A DNA stretch of 64,000 nucleotides from Anaerolineaceae bacterium (GCA_029265815.1 JAJUGU010000003.1:248001-312000); one strand, 5' to 3'; shown: positions 16,896 through 26,121, numbered from the stretch's first letter. Notes: generated by a model from the sequence alone, not told the origin. Numbers and translations are program-made.

Positions 16896-17790
16896 TCCAA
16901 TTCAATACTACCGGTCAATGTTAAAAATCCGCATTTTCGAAGAGACACTGCTCGAGGAATTTAAACGCGGAATATTCTCCGGAACCACGCATACTTCACT
17001 GGGGCAAGAAGCCAATGCGGTAGGGGTCATCCAGTCTCTTAACCAAAATGATGTGATCGTAACCAATCACCGTTGTCATGGTCATTTTATTGCCTACGGT
17101 GGAGATATGCGGGCACTTTTTGCAGAACTGATGGGCAAAGCAACCGGCGTGTGCGGTGGAAGGGGTGGGTCGCAGCACATTCACTGGCGAAATCTGTATT
17201 CCAACGGTGTACAGGGTGGCATCGTTCCGATTGCAGCAGGCATGGCGCTGGCTGAGAAACGCCTTAAAAGTGGAGTGGTAGTGACGGTTTTCATTGGTGA
17301 CGGAACGATGGGGGAGGGCGCGATTTACGAGGCGTTTAATATGGCCCGCATCTGGCAACTTCCGCTGATGGTGGTGGTAGAAAATAACCATATCGCTCAA
17401 ACCACCCCGGCTGCGTTGACGATCGCGGGTAGTATTACTGACCGTTTTAAAGCCTTTAATATCCCATGCACAGAATTGGACACAAGTGATGTGCTCGAGA
17501 TCGCCGCTGCTGCCAGGGAGTCAATCGTGCAGGTGCGGAATTTGTGCTCACCTTGCGCGTTGATTTTGAATACCGCCCGCTTCGGCCCCCACTCCAAAGG
17601 CGATGACACCCGTCCTGAGTCTGAAATACAGTTGCTAAGAGAGAAACGTGATCCAATCATGATACTGCGTAAGAAACTTGATCCCGTAGAGGCTGAATCT
17701 GTAGAAGTTGAAGTAAAAGCGGAAATTAATGCTGCGTTTCAGAAGGCTCTGAGTGATCCCGTCGCCACATTTGATGAGGTGCGTCGATGA
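16885..17790 (+). CDS. Thiamine diphosphate-dependent dehydrogenase E1 component, alpha subunit
   Basis: About 301 residues of the pyruvate/branched-chain/acetoin dehydrogenase E1-alpha family. The thiamine-diphosphate motif is intact (GDGTMGEGAIYEAFNMA through VENN, residues about 133-165). THTSLGQEANAVG near the N-terminus and HRCHGHFIAYGGD are family landmarks. GTG 16885 is preferred because GGAG lies about 8 bases upstream; TTG 16858 would overlap the glycosylase gene further. Its stop overlaps the start of the beta-subunit gene by 4 bases. The oxo-acid substrate is unknown; the downstream lipoyl-acyltransferase fusion suggests the acyl group goes to a sugar (inference). Confidence 0.9.
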   Translation: MIPDPIQYYRSMLKIRIFEETLLEEFKRGIFSGTTHTSLGQEANAVGVIQSLNQNDVIVTNHRCHGHFIAYGGDMRALFAELMGKATGVCGGRGGSQHIHWRNLYSNGVQGGIVPIAAGMALAEKRLKSGVVVTVFIGDGTMGEGAIYEAFNMARIWQLPLMVVVENNHIAQTTPAALTIAGSITDRFKAFNIPCTELDTSDVLEIAAAARESIVQVRNLCSPCALILNTARFGPHSKGDDTRPESEIQLLREKRDPIMILRKKLDPVEAESVEVEVKAEINAAFQKALSDPVATFDEVRR

Positions 17791-18821
17791 AAAACACTGT
17801 GCTGGATTCGCTCAACCAGGGTTTGCTTTCAGCATTGGAGCATGATGAGAGGGTGCTTCTGCTTGGAGAAGATATCCTTGATCCGTACGGTGGAGCTTTC
17901 AAAGTGACACGGGGTTGTTCAACGCATTATCCAGAACGGGTGATCACCACACCGATATCAGAAGCAGGTTTGGGTGGCGTGGTTGCGGGCCTTGCCTTGC
18001 GTGGAATGCGGCCGGTACTGGAGATTATGTTCGGCGATTTCACCACATTGTTAGCCGATCAACTGGTGAATCACATTTCAAAGTTCAGGTGGATGTACAA
18101 CGATACGGTCAGTCTGCCGCTGGTTATTCGCACTCCGATGGGCGGTCGTCGTGGATATGGCCCCACTCACTCGCAAACGCTCGAAAAACACTTTTTGGGC
18201 ATTCCGGGGTTAACCGTCGCAGCACCGGTTAACCTGCTTGACATTTCATCCGGTTACACCCCGGGCAGCATGCTGGAAAACATAATCTTGAGTACAGATT
18301 CACCTGTATTTTTTGTTGAAAACAAACTGCAATATTTGATGCCTGTTCTGGGATCTTCAGATTTATCCGATTTTGATATGCATGTTAATGGGGTTTCTCC
18401 CTTTCCAACCTTCATACTCAATTTGAAAGGCGCCCCTGCTCCCGTGGTCACGCTGACTGCCTACGGGTACATGGCTGAAATTGCCCGCCAGGCGCAGGAG
18501 AGGTTGGCTTTCGAAGAAGAAATCTTTACTGAATTGGTCATACCTACCATGCTAACCCCATTTAAATTCGATACACTGAAAGCCTCGGTTTCTCGTACCG
18601 GCAGGCTTGTTACCATTGAAGAAGGAGCGAAAACACTGGGCTGGGGGGCAGAAGTGATCGCCGGGCTTCTGGAAGGCGATATGCAGTTAAGAGTACCCGT
18701 CGTCCGTGTGGCAGCGCTTGATTTACCCGTGCCTGCTGCACCAACACTTGAAAAACAAGTTTTACCGCAGGTGGAAGATATCATGGCTGCGGTAAGAAAG
18801 GTAGCAACAATCCATGAATGA
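17787..18821 (+). CDS. Thiamine diphosphate-dependent dehydrogenase E1 component, beta subunit
   Basis: 344 residues matching transketolase-like E1-beta subunits: LLGEDILDPYGGAF, the catalytic-Glu region ISEAGLGGVVAGLALRGMRP, FRWMYNDTVSLPLVIRTPMG with GPTHSQ, and a C-terminal domain with VVTLTAYGYM and TIEEGAKTLGWGAEV. It forms the alpha2beta2 E1 with the upstream product. ATG overlaps the alpha stop by 4 bases, and its own end overlaps the lipoyl-fusion gene by 8 bases, so the three proteins are almost certainly made together. No E3 (dihydrolipoamide dehydrogenase) gene is in the window. Confidence 0.92.
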   Translation: MKNTVLDSLNQGLLSALEHDERVLLLGEDILDPYGGAFKVTRGCSTHYPERVITTPISEAGLGGVVAGLALRGMRPVLEIMFGDFTTLLADQLVNHISKFRWMYNDTVSLPLVIRTPMGGRRGYGPTHSQTLEKHFLGIPGLTVAAPVNLLDISSGYTPGSMLENIILSTDSPVFFVENKLQYLMPVLGSSDLSDFDMHVNGVSPFPTFILNLKGAPAPVVTLTAYGYMAEIARQAQERLAFEEEIFTELVIPTMLTPFKFDTLKASVSRTGRLVTIEEGAKTLGWGAEVIAGLLEGDMQLRVPVVRVAALDLPVPAAPTLEKQVLPQVEDIMAAVRKVATIHE

Positions 18822-19905
18822 TCTTTTTTCTGTACTTGTTCCCCTGGTCAATCCCAATGAAACTGAATCTCTGCTGGCAGAGCTGAAAGTTCGCGAGGGG
18901 CAGAAGGTTATTGCCGGTGATGTACTGGCTAGTTTTGAAACCACCAAATCCACATTCGATCTGACCGCAGAAAAAGATGGTTTTATTATTGGGTTGCGCT
19001 TTAGCGAGGGCGAAACAGTCAAGGCTGGTGAACGTTTATGTTACCTGGCAGAATCCGCTGACCAGCGGATTCCGGCGGAAGAATTCATAGAAAAAAGTGC
19101 TGAAGCACAGGAAAGATCGGAAATTCCGCGCGGATTGCGCATTACCCGGCCTGCGCTCGATCTGGCACGGTCGATGAACATTGACCTTTCAGCTTTACCA
19201 CGAGAAGTACTGATCACTGAAAAGTATATCCGCGAGCAGGCAGGTAGAACTTCTGTTGAAGTTGATCCAAAACTGATCGTGATCTATGGTGGAGGAGGGC
19301 ACGCCAAATCGCTGATCGATTTGATCAGGGCTGAGGGAAAATTCCAAATTTACGGGATAATCGATGACAGTATTTCCGCTGGGACAAAGATTCTGGATGT
19401 GCCAGTGCTGGGAGGCGGAGAACAGCTGTTAGATTTACGCAGGCGGGGGATCGGCAAGGCGGTGAATGCTGTGGGTGGCATAGGCAGCATCCAACCACGG
19501 CTGGCCGTTTATAACAAGATCAACCTGGCAGGCATTGTCTGTGTCACCGTCGTCCACCCGCGTGCATTCATCGAACCATCCGCTGAAGTTGCAGAAGGCT
19601 GCCAGGTATTCTTCAATGCATATATTGGAAGTGATGTGAAAGTGGGATTCGGCAGCGTCATCAATACAGGGGCGATCATCTCGCATGACTGTGTGCTGGG
19701 TGATTATGTAAATATTTCTCCTGGGGCGATCCTGGCTGGTGCGGTAACGATTGGTGAACGAACCCTGGTAGGGATGGGCGTTACGATTAACCTGGGTGTC
19801 AAGATCGGAGCCGGGTCACGTATCGGCAACAGTGCAGTAATCAAGGCAGATGTACCAGAGAACGGTATCGTCAGAGCAGGCGCAGTATGGCCGCAGGCTT
19901 CGTGA
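18814..19905 (+). CDS. Lipoyl domain fused to NeuD/PglD-type sugar acyltransferase
   Basis: 363 residues in three parts. Residues 1-80 are a lipoyl/biotinyl domain with the modifiable Lys45 in ETTKSTFDL. Residues about 105-143 match the peripheral E1/E3-subunit-binding domain of E2 proteins (RITRPALDLARSMNIDLS). Residues 154-363 are a NeuD/PglD-type acyltransferase: N-terminal nucleotide-sugar subdomain (IVIYGGGGHAKSLIDLI) and a C-terminal left-handed beta-helix of hexapeptide repeats with the catalytic-type His291 (ISHDCVLGDYVNISPGA). The normal E2 CAT acyltransferase domain is absent. Together with the E1 genes just upstream, this suggests an acyl group made on the lipoyl arm is passed to a sugar amine or hydroxyl. 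Domains are clear; the mechanism is inference. Confidence 0.88.
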   Translation: MNDLFSVLVPLVNPNETESLLAELKVREGQKVIAGDVLASFETTKSTFDLTAEKDGFIIGLRFSEGETVKAGERLCYLAESADQRIPAEEFIEKSAEAQERSEIPRGLRITRPALDLARSMNIDLSALPREVLITEKYIREQAGRTSVEVDPKLIVIYGGGGHAKSLIDLIRAEGKFQIYGIIDDSISAGTKILDVPVLGGGEQLLDLRRRGIGKAVNAVGGIGSIQPRLAVYNKINLAGIVCVTVVHPRAFIEPSAEVAEGCQVFFNAYIGSDVKVGFGSVINTGAIISHDCVLGDYVNISPGAILAGAVTIGERTLVGMGVTINLGVKIGAGSRIGNSAVIKADVPENGIVRAGAVWPQAS

Positions 19906-20060
19906 AGTCATTAACGAGTCACGAATAATTCCATTATCGCTGATGGTAAAATCAATAAAACTGTATAAAAACAGCTCACTCAATCATTTTAAAAGAATCA
20001 GATCTATATTTTGATTTATTTAAAAAGCCTTCAATCGGTTACGATTACTGGAGGAAATCT

Positions 20061-20534
20061 ATGTTCAAGAAATCAACCACACCTGTATCAACTCCCACCA
20101 CACCGGTGGAAAGGGTTACCTCTGTGTTGGGACCTGGTATCAACTGGTCGGGAAACCTTGGTGGAAAAGGTGGCATCCGCATTGAAGGAACCTTTGAGGG
20201 CGAGGTTGCGATTCGCGGTTTGGTTGTAATTGGCGAGACAGGGCGGTTGACCTGTAAGAATCTCAAAGCCAATAATGTGATTGTCGCCGGAGCTGTCAAG
20301 GGCAATATTATCGCGGAAAAACTCGAGATTCGATCCACGGGTCGGGTGTGGGGCGATGTGGTCACCACGGCATTTTCCACTGAAGAGGGTGCATTTCTGC
20401 GAGGGCAGGTGAGGATGGAAGAAAAAATCGAGCTCCAACTTGAAGAGGCACCCGCAGCTGAAAAAACTGAAAATGAGAACAGTGAATCAAAACCTGAGAA
20501 ACCGGTGAAAGGCCGCAAAGTTGTGGGTGAATAA
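20061..20534 (+). CDS. Bactofilin family polymer-forming protein
   Basis: 157 residues with a central bactofilin (DUF583) beta-helical domain of about 100 residues: INWSGNLGGKGGIRIEGTFE, then short repeats such as VVIGETGRLTCKNLKANNV and VKGNIIAEKLEI. Termini are polar and unordered, the C-terminus rich in Glu, Pro and Lys. Bactofilins self-assemble into filaments that place envelope enzymes. A clear TGGAGG lies upstream of the ATG. The next gene starts 2 bases after the stop, forming a small operon with the CPBP protein and probably ProRS. Confidence 0.93.
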   Translation: MFKKSTTPVSTPTTPVERVTSVLGPGINWSGNLGGKGGIRIEGTFEGEVAIRGLVVIGETGRLTCKNLKANNVIVAGAVKGNIIAEKLEIRSTGRVWGDVVTTAFSTEEGAFLRGQVRMEEKIELQLEEAPAAEKTENENSESKPEKPVKGRKVVGE

Positions 20535-20536
20535 GC

Positions 20537-21289
20537 ATGATGAATATGAATTTTTGGCTGGGATATGTCAGTGAGTGGCTGGGTGCAGTGGCTGTTGTGA
20601 TGATCGCAGCCATCAGCCCATTGCTTAAAAAAATTCGCCGAATTGACTTTAGATTTCCGAGGCGAGAGGCAACTTTTGCGCTCTCCCTGTTTGTTTTGGT
20701 GTACTTCCTGGCATTTCAATATTTTTCCAATGAGTTTTTTCATTTTCTAAAAAAATTCGCGGGGATTTTCACTGGGGGTGTTATCGCCGAACGCATGCTT
20801 CTGGCTGTGATTTCGCTTGTTCTGTTCTTACTTGCACTTGTGTTACGCGGGCAGCCGTTTAAAAGCATCGGCTGGGGCCGGGCGAATACACGCGCGGGGG
20901 TTATCGTAGGATTGCTGCTGGTGATTCTGACTATTTTTCTGCGCGGCAAGTTCATAACCGTATTGAATGGGATCACCGCTGATGAAGCCAGTCTTTTACT
21001 GGTTATACTGGCGCTTTGTGTGGCTGAAGAAACCATCTTTCGTGGCTACATTCAGCTGCGGCTCATGTCATTTTTAGGAAATACATGGGGCTGGCTGACG
21101 ACCGCCGGATTGTTTATCCTCTGGCAGCTTCCCGGGCGTCTGTGGTTGCACCCGTTTAGTGAGATCTGGGTGGATCTGGTGATCGTAGCCGTGCAGGGTC
21201 TGCTGTTTGGATGGATCATGCGCAAGACCGGTCATGTCACTTCCACCATCCTTTTCAGAGCAGCGGCAGCCTGGATTCAATTCCTTTAA
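20537..21289 (+). CDS. CPBP-family intramembrane metalloprotease-like protein
   Basis: 250 residues, about seven or eight membrane spans. The first CPBP motif is intact (EETIFRGY, residues about 157-164). The later motifs are atypical: the second-His region reads LPGRLWLHPFSEIW, and the usual HxxxN/D is replaced by GHVTSTILFRA, so activity is uncertain. CPBP proteins include CAAX-processing and bacteriocin-immunity enzymes. ATG 20537 is two bases after the bactofilin stop; ATG 20540 is an alternative. ProRS follows 19 bases later. Confidence 0.82.
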   Translation: MMNMNFWLGYVSEWLGAVAVVMIAAISPLLKKIRRIDFRFPRREATFALSLFVLVYFLAFQYFSNEFFHFLKKFAGIFTGGVIAERMLLAVISLVLFLLALVLRGQPFKSIGWGRANTRAGVIVGLLLVILTIFLRGKFITVLNGITADEASLLLVILALCVAEETIFRGYIQLRLMSFLGNTWGWLTTAGLFILWQLPGRLWLHPFSEIWVDLVIVAVQGLLFGWIMRKTGHVTSTILFRAAAAWIQFL

Positions 21290-21308
21290 TTTTTCAACGG
21301 AGAAATTA

Positions 21309-23045
21309 ATGCGTCTTTCTCATCTGTTCAGTCAGACTCTGCGTGAAATTCCATCAGATGCAGAGGTTACCAGCCACCAATTGCTGGTGCGGGCAGGATT
21401 TATCCGCCAGCTGGGATCTGGTATTTTTACTTACCTGCCGCTGGCATACCGTACACTGACGAAGATCATGAATATCATGCGTGAGGAAATGAACGCCATC
21501 GGCGGGCAAGAAATCCTCATGCCGGTTGTGCACCCTGCGGATATATGGAAAGAAACGGGTCGGTATTATCAGATTGGAAGTGAGATGGGCCGCTTCAAAG
21601 ACAAAACTGATCATGATATGGTGCTGGCGATGACCCATGAAGAAATTGTGGCCGATCTGGTGCGCGGTGTCATTCGCTCTTACCGGCAGCTTCCAGCTCT
21701 GGTGTATCACCTGCAGACCAAGTGGCGCGACGATCCTCGCCCGCGAGCGGGTTTAATCCGCGTGCGAGAGTTTATCATGCTGGATTCGTACAGCCTGGAT
21801 TCAGACTGGGAAGGATTAGATGCGCAATACCAGGCGCATTACGATGCTTACTTCAAGATCTTCAAGCGCTGTGGTCTATCCACGGTGGCGGTTCAATCGG
21901 ATACGGGGATGATGGGTGGAAAGATGGCACATGAATATATGTACCTCACCCCGATCGGAGAGGATAGTCTTTTATTTTGTGATTCTTGCGGATATTCGGC
22001 AAACCGGCAGGTAGCCGCAGTTCGCAAACCAGAACCTGATCCTGAAGAACAGCTTCTACTGGAAAAAGTTGCCACACCCAACGCCTCTTCAATTGAAGAA
22101 CTATCAGCATTCCTGCAGGTTCCTGCTTCAAGAACTGCCAAGGCTGTTTTCTTTATGGCAAGGGTTGAAGATCAAGATGGAAATCAGCACGATCAATTTG
22201 TCTTTGCTGTGGTCCGCGGAGACATGGATGTGAACGAAACGAAGATTTCCAATCTGCTCAAAGCCAGAGATCTGCGTCCGGCGGCTGCGGACGAGATCAA
22301 AGCCTCTGGAGCTACAGCAGGTTATGCTTCACCGGTAGGATTGAAAGATATCCTGGTGATCGTTGACGAGTTGATTCCCCGCTCGCCGAATTTGGTGGCG
22401 GGTGCCAATGAAGAAGGGTACCATTTTCGAAATGTGAATTACGGCAGGGACTATTCGGCTGCGATTATTGCTGACATCACCGCAGCGCGTGAAGGAGATG
22501 CTTGCCCGAAATGCGGCTCACCGATGCGGCTCGCGCGTGGTGTGGAAGTGGGCAATATCTTCAAACTCGGAACGCGGTACACGGATGCGCTAAACTGCAC
22601 CTTTCTTGATGAGAATGGTAACCATAAACCGGTGATCATGGGTTCATACGGGATCGGGGTGGGGCGGCTGCTGGCCTGTGTTGCAGAAGAACATCACGAC
22701 GAACATGGTTTGATCTGGCCGGTGAGCATCGCACCATACCCGGTTCATCTCATTGTTCTACCCGGTAAGGAATTAGATACTCTCTCAATTGCTGAAAGAA
22801 TTGATGCCGAATTGACTGCGGCTGGATACGAACCCCTGGTGGATGACCGTATGGAATCGGCAGGAGTAAAATTTAATGATGCTGATCTCATCGGGCTGCC
22901 GTTGCGCATCACCGTCAGCGAACGTGCACTGAAACAGGGTGGCGTAGAATTTAAGTCACGCTGCAGCGGAGAGAGCTGGATCGTACCTGAATCAGAAGTG
23001 ATCACTGAAGTGGAAAAATTTCTTAAGAACTGTGAAGCTAAATAA
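21309..23045 (+). CDS. proS: Prolyl-tRNA synthetase, bacterial type
   Basis: Class II aminoacyl-tRNA synthetase charging tRNA-Pro, 578 residues. Motif 1 lies around YRTLTKIMNIMREEMNAIGG, motif 2 around RDDPRPRAGLIRVREFIM, motif 3 in SYGIGVGRLLA. Between motifs 2 and 3 is the editing (INS, YbaK-like) domain with SRTAKAVFFMARV, which hydrolyses Ala-tRNA-Pro. The anticodon-binding domain fills the C-terminus. ATG 21309 with GGAG upstream fits the conserved start MRLSHLFSQTLRE. CPKCG near residue 400 is an extra pair of Cys. Confidence 0.97.
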   Translation: MRLSHLFSQTLREIPSDAEVTSHQLLVRAGFIRQLGSGIFTYLPLAYRTLTKIMNIMREEMNAIGGQEILMPVVHPADIWKETGRYYQIGSEMGRFKDKTDHDMVLAMTHEEIVADLVRGVIRSYRQLPALVYHLQTKWRDDPRPRAGLIRVREFIMLDSYSLDSDWEGLDAQYQAHYDAYFKIFKRCGLSTVAVQSDTGMMGGKMAHEYMYLTPIGEDSLLFCDSCGYSANRQVAAVRKPEPDPEEQLLLEKVATPNASSIEELSAFLQVPASRTAKAVFFMARVEDQDGNQHDQFVFAVVRGDMDVNETKISNLLKARDLRPAAADEIKASGATAGYASPVGLKDILVIVDELIPRSPNLVAGANEEGYHFRNVNYGRDYSAAIIADITAAREGDACPKCGSPMRLARGVEVGNIFKLGTRYTDALNCTFLDENGNHKPVIMGSYGIGVGRLLACVAEEHHDEHGLIWPVSIAPYPVHLIVLPGKELDTLSIAERIDAELTAAGYEPLVDDRMESAGVKFNDADLIGLPLRITVSERALKQGGVEFKSRCSGESWIVPESEVITEVEKFLKNCEAK

Positions 23046-23088
23046 ACGAGAGCCGTCTCTGGCGTTAGAAAAGAGTAAAATTTATCAC

Positions 23089-24276
23089 ATGAAAAATTCA
23101 AAACCGCTAGTTCCAATGTCTTTACCCGACCTGACCGATGCTGAGCGTCAGGCCGTGATAGATTTATTACACACCCCCAATCTCAGTATGGGAAATGAAA
23201 TTGACGGGTTCGAAAGAGCCATCGCGAAATTCGTTGGTATAAAACATGCCATTGGCGTTACCTCTGGTACTACCGGGCTGCATCTTTGCGTGCGGGCGGC
23301 GGGTATTGGTGTCAATGATGTGGTGATCACAACACCGTTCTCTTTTGTTGCTTCTACCAATGTACTTCTATTTGAGAAAGCCATTCCCGTGTTTGTGGAT
23401 GTTGACCCCCAAACGGGTAATATTGATGTCTGCCAGGTTGCAGAGGCGGTTGCTGATCTTGAGCGGGGCGGTGAAGCTGCCAGGCGCTGGCTTCCGCGCA
23501 AAGGAGCGGAACACGCCGGGAAATTAAAATCCATCCTGGCGGTAGATGTATTTGGTCAACCAGCTGATTACGACCGACTGCAGCCAGTTGCAGATCAATT
23601 CGGTTTGACCCTGATCGAAGACTCCTGCGAATCCCTTGGAGCACAGTACAAAGGCCGGATGACCGGCACGCTGGGGCGCTTCGCGGTTTTTGCCTTTTAC
23701 CCTAACAAGCAAATTACAACTGGCGAAGGCGGAATGATCGTGACCAATGATGACGAAGCTGCCGACTTCATGCGCGCCCTGCGCAACCAGGGAAGGGCAC
23801 CCGGCGATAACTGGCTGCAGCATACTTACCTGGGCTACAACTACCGCATGGACGAGATGAGTGCAGCTCTGGGAAGAGTGCAGATGACGCGTATTGAGGA
23901 ACTGCTTAACAATCGTCAGCAGGTGGCAGACTGGTACAACTCACGCTTAAAAGAGATTTTACAGGTTGAACCCCCAGTAATCGTTCCAGACACAACGCGG
24001 GTCTCGTGGTTCGTGTATGTGATCCGTTTTATCAAGGGCATTGATCGAGATGCGATTGCCAGAAAACTGATCGATCGCGGCATTCCGGTTCGTCCGTATT
24101 TCCTGCCGATCCATCTTCAGCCTTACATGATGGATGCTTTTGGATATCGAGAAGGTGACTTTCCGGTTACAGAGGATCTTGGAAAACGCGGTTTAGCTTT
24201 GCCTTTTTCAGGAAAGATGACTGAAGCGGAGGTTGATCTCGTATGCAGAACCCTCGTTGAATGCCTGGAAAACTGA
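23089..24276 (+). CDS. DegT/DnrJ/EryC1/StrS family sugar aminotransferase
   Basis: PLP-dependent aminotransferase of the nucleotide-sugar type, about 395 residues. GTTGLHLCVRAAGIG binds the phosphate, EDSCESLGAQYKGRMTG carries the Asp for PLP, and the PLP lysine lies in FAFYPNKQITTGEGGM; NYRMDEMSAALGRVQ is also typical. It adds an amino group to a keto-sugar bound to a nucleotide, often for surface glycan or protein-glycan synthesis. An amino sugar made here would be a natural acceptor for the NeuD-type enzyme encoded 3 kb upstream (inference). TAAAAT at 23076-23081 ends 7 bases before the ATG and may give a leaderless message. Confidence 0.93.
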   Translation: MKNSKPLVPMSLPDLTDAERQAVIDLLHTPNLSMGNEIDGFERAIAKFVGIKHAIGVTSGTTGLHLCVRAAGIGVNDVVITTPFSFVASTNVLLFEKAIPVFVDVDPQTGNIDVCQVAEAVADLERGGEAARRWLPRKGAEHAGKLKSILAVDVFGQPADYDRLQPVADQFGLTLIEDSCESLGAQYKGRMTGTLGRFAVFAFYPNKQITTGEGGMIVTNDDEAADFMRALRNQGRAPGDNWLQHTYLGYNYRMDEMSAALGRVQMTRIEELLNNRQQVADWYNSRLKEILQVEPPVIVPDTTRVSWFVYVIRFIKGIDRDAIARKLIDRGIPVRPYFLPIHLQPYMMDAFGYREGDFPVTEDLGKRGLALPFSGKMTEAEVDLVCRTLVECLEN

Positions 24277-24292
24277 TCTACCGGCACAGATT

Positions 24293-25213
24293 ATGAAAGA
24301 CGCACAGGTATATTACCCACCCAGGTCAGCCGGAATCATTCTGCATGGATTCTTGATCCTTGTGATTCTGGGCGGCAGCGGTGTGCTGGTGTATCTGGCG
24401 TTTTCCCTTTCGACTAGCTGGTCGTTAATTCTATTCCTTTTAGGTGCCATCCTTTTTGTGGCGATTTTACCAATTGTTGCTTATCGAGCTTATGCACTAT
24501 TGCATGCCACCTATTCCGTGGAGCGAGATGGACTGCGGGTGAGATGGGGCTTGCGCTCTGAAGACATTCCCCTGACGGAAGTGATCTGGGTCAGGCTTGC
24601 TTCGGAACTGGAACCACCGCTGCATCGGCCAGTATTTTCCATGCCAGGTGCGGTATTGGGGAATATTGAACACGAGGATTTGGGTCCTCTAGAATTCATT
24701 GCCAGCAGTATGCATCACCTGGTAATTGTCTCTTCAGTTAATAAGACGCTTGTCATCTCTCCGGAAGACCCCGAAGAATTTATTTATCGGTTTCAGCGGA
24801 TAATTGAAATGGGCAGCCTTTACCCAATCCCTCCACATACTGCTATCCCAGCAGTGTTTATTCAACAAATACTAAAGGACAGACTTTCACGCAGATTAAT
24901 TCTGGCCTTGCTGGGTATGACCATCCTGTTGATTATCGTTACCAGTATATTGATACCAGTAAATCAAACAGTTTCGCTTGGTTACGATATCAGCGGAATG
25001 TTATTGCCTCAAGTCGATTCCAACCGTTTATTACTCCTGCCGGTGATCGCTACAATATTTTCATTTTGTGACGTTATTTTTGGCGCTTTTTTGTACAAAC
25101 GTCTTAACACCCGGATAATTTCGTATTTTATCTGGAGTACTGGGATTCTCATGTCACTGATTTTAATCTTGGCAGTTACACTTCTAGTGTTGAACTCAGC
25201 ATTGAAGGGTTAA
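24293..25213 (+). CDS. Membrane protein with bacterial PH-like domain
   Basis: About 306 residues. Two N-terminal membrane spans (IILHGFLILVILGG; WSLILFLLGAILFVAI) are followed by a soluble domain, residues about 70-190, with a bacterial PH-type pattern (ATYSVERDGLRVRWGLRSED; IPLTEVIWVRL; LVIVSSVNKTLVISPEDPEE). Two further membrane spans lie at the C-terminus. Such proteins are common in Gram-positive and Chloroflexota genomes, and their roles are unclear. ATG 24293 is chosen; the frame is open upstream into the aminotransferase gene. It is followed after 4 bases by the DUF92 gene. Confidence 0.75.
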   Translation: MKDAQVYYPPRSAGIILHGFLILVILGGSGVLVYLAFSLSTSWSLILFLLGAILFVAILPIVAYRAYALLHATYSVERDGLRVRWGLRSEDIPLTEVIWVRLASELEPPLHRPVFSMPGAVLGNIEHEDLGPLEFIASSMHHLVIVSSVNKTLVISPEDPEEFIYRFQRIIEMGSLYPIPPHTAIPAVFIQQILKDRLSRRLILALLGMTILLIIVTSILIPVNQTVSLGYDISGMLLPQVDSNRLLLLPVIATIFSFCDVIFGAFLYKRLNTRIISYFIWSTGILMSLILILAVTLLVLNSALKG

Positions 25214-25217
25214 GGAA

Positions 25218-26051
25218 GTGGATATTTCGAAAATAATGATCGGGCTGGCTCTGGCGGCTTTCATTGCTTACACAGCTTTTCGATTGAATGCCCTGAACCA
25301 GGGTGGCGGTTGGGCTGCGTTCATATTAGGTACGGTCGTTTTTGGTCTGGGCGGGTTTGCATGGGCTCTGGTATTGATGGTCTTCTTCCTTACTTCCAGC
25401 GGGTTATCGATTCTATTTAAGAAACGCAAAATGGCAGCTGAAGAGAAGTATGCCAAAGGATCACGGCGTGATGAGCGTCAGGTACTTGCAAATGGCGGTC
25501 TCGCAGGAGCAGCAGTTATTGCTCATGTATTATTACCAGCATCCATCCTGCCCTGGGTGGCTTTCTCTGCTGCCTTTGCAGCCGCCAATGCTGATACCTG
25601 GGCTACAGAACTGGGAGTGTTAAATCGGACTTCACCGCGTTTGATTCATACGGGGCGGATAGTGTCTGCAGGGACATCCGGAGGGGTAAGTTTGGCAGGG
25701 ATGCTGGCAGCGGCTGCTGGGTCACTGATCGTGGCTGCGATAACATATTTTTCCTGGCCGCTGACTGGTCTGGCGGGTTCAGACCGGTTGATGTTGTCGT
25801 TATTGATCGTGGTTGTGGGTTTCTTGGGTAGTATTGTTGACTCCTTGATCGGTGCCACAATACAGGGTATTTATTGGTGTCCTGTATGCAATAAAGAAAC
25901 CGAAAAATTCCCGCTTCACGCATGCGGCAATGCAACGACATTGCTCAGGGGGAAAAGATGGATCACAAATGACTGGGTGAACCTCATGTGCACAGGAAGT
26001 GCCGCAGTGTTGGCGATCATCGGTACTTTGTTAATATCAAAAATAATGTAA
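25218..26051 (+). CDS. DUF92 (TMEM19-like) integral membrane protein
   Basis: 277 residues with six or seven membrane spans. DUF92 landmarks are visible: LANGGLAGAAVIAH, AFAAANADTWATELG, GTSGGVSLAGMLAAAAGS and GSIVDSLIGATIQG. A Cys-rich loop (WCPVCNKETEKFPLHACG) follows, which could bind metal. Some relatives in this family act as phytyl-phosphate or prenyl-phosphate kinases (VTE6), so a lipid-phosphate role is possible but unproven. Start is GTG 25218, four bases after the upstream stop. Confidence 0.88.
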   Translation: MDISKIMIGLALAAFIAYTAFRLNALNQGGGWAAFILGTVVFGLGGFAWALVLMVFFLTSSGLSILFKKRKMAAEEKYAKGSRRDERQVLANGGLAGAAVIAHVLLPASILPWVAFSAAFAAANADTWATELGVLNRTSPRLIHTGRIVSAGTSGGVSLAGMLAAAAGSLIVAAITYFSWPLTGLAGSDRLMLSLLIVVVGFLGSIVDSLIGATIQGIYWCPVCNKETEKFPLHACGNATTLLRGKRWITNDWVNLMCTGSAAVLAIIGTLLISKIM

Positions 26052-26094
26052 AAATACCAAGATTCGATCAACTTTACAAATATGCAATTACTGG

Positions 26095-26121
26095 TTGTAA
26101 CAATATTCAAAGGCGTATAAT
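26095..26121 (+). promoter_or_regulatory. Promoter of the TadE/TadG operon
   Basis: TATAAT at 26116-26121 with TTGTAA at 26095-26100 (15-base spacing, slightly short). It lies about 70 bases before the first TadE-like start. Confidence 0.5.

Noticed and set aside
20061-20743. Long minus-strand open frame (20045-20743) opposite bactofilin
   Set aside because: No homology-like motifs; low-complexity Ser/Pro/Thr composition expected from the antisense of bactofilin and CPBP genes.
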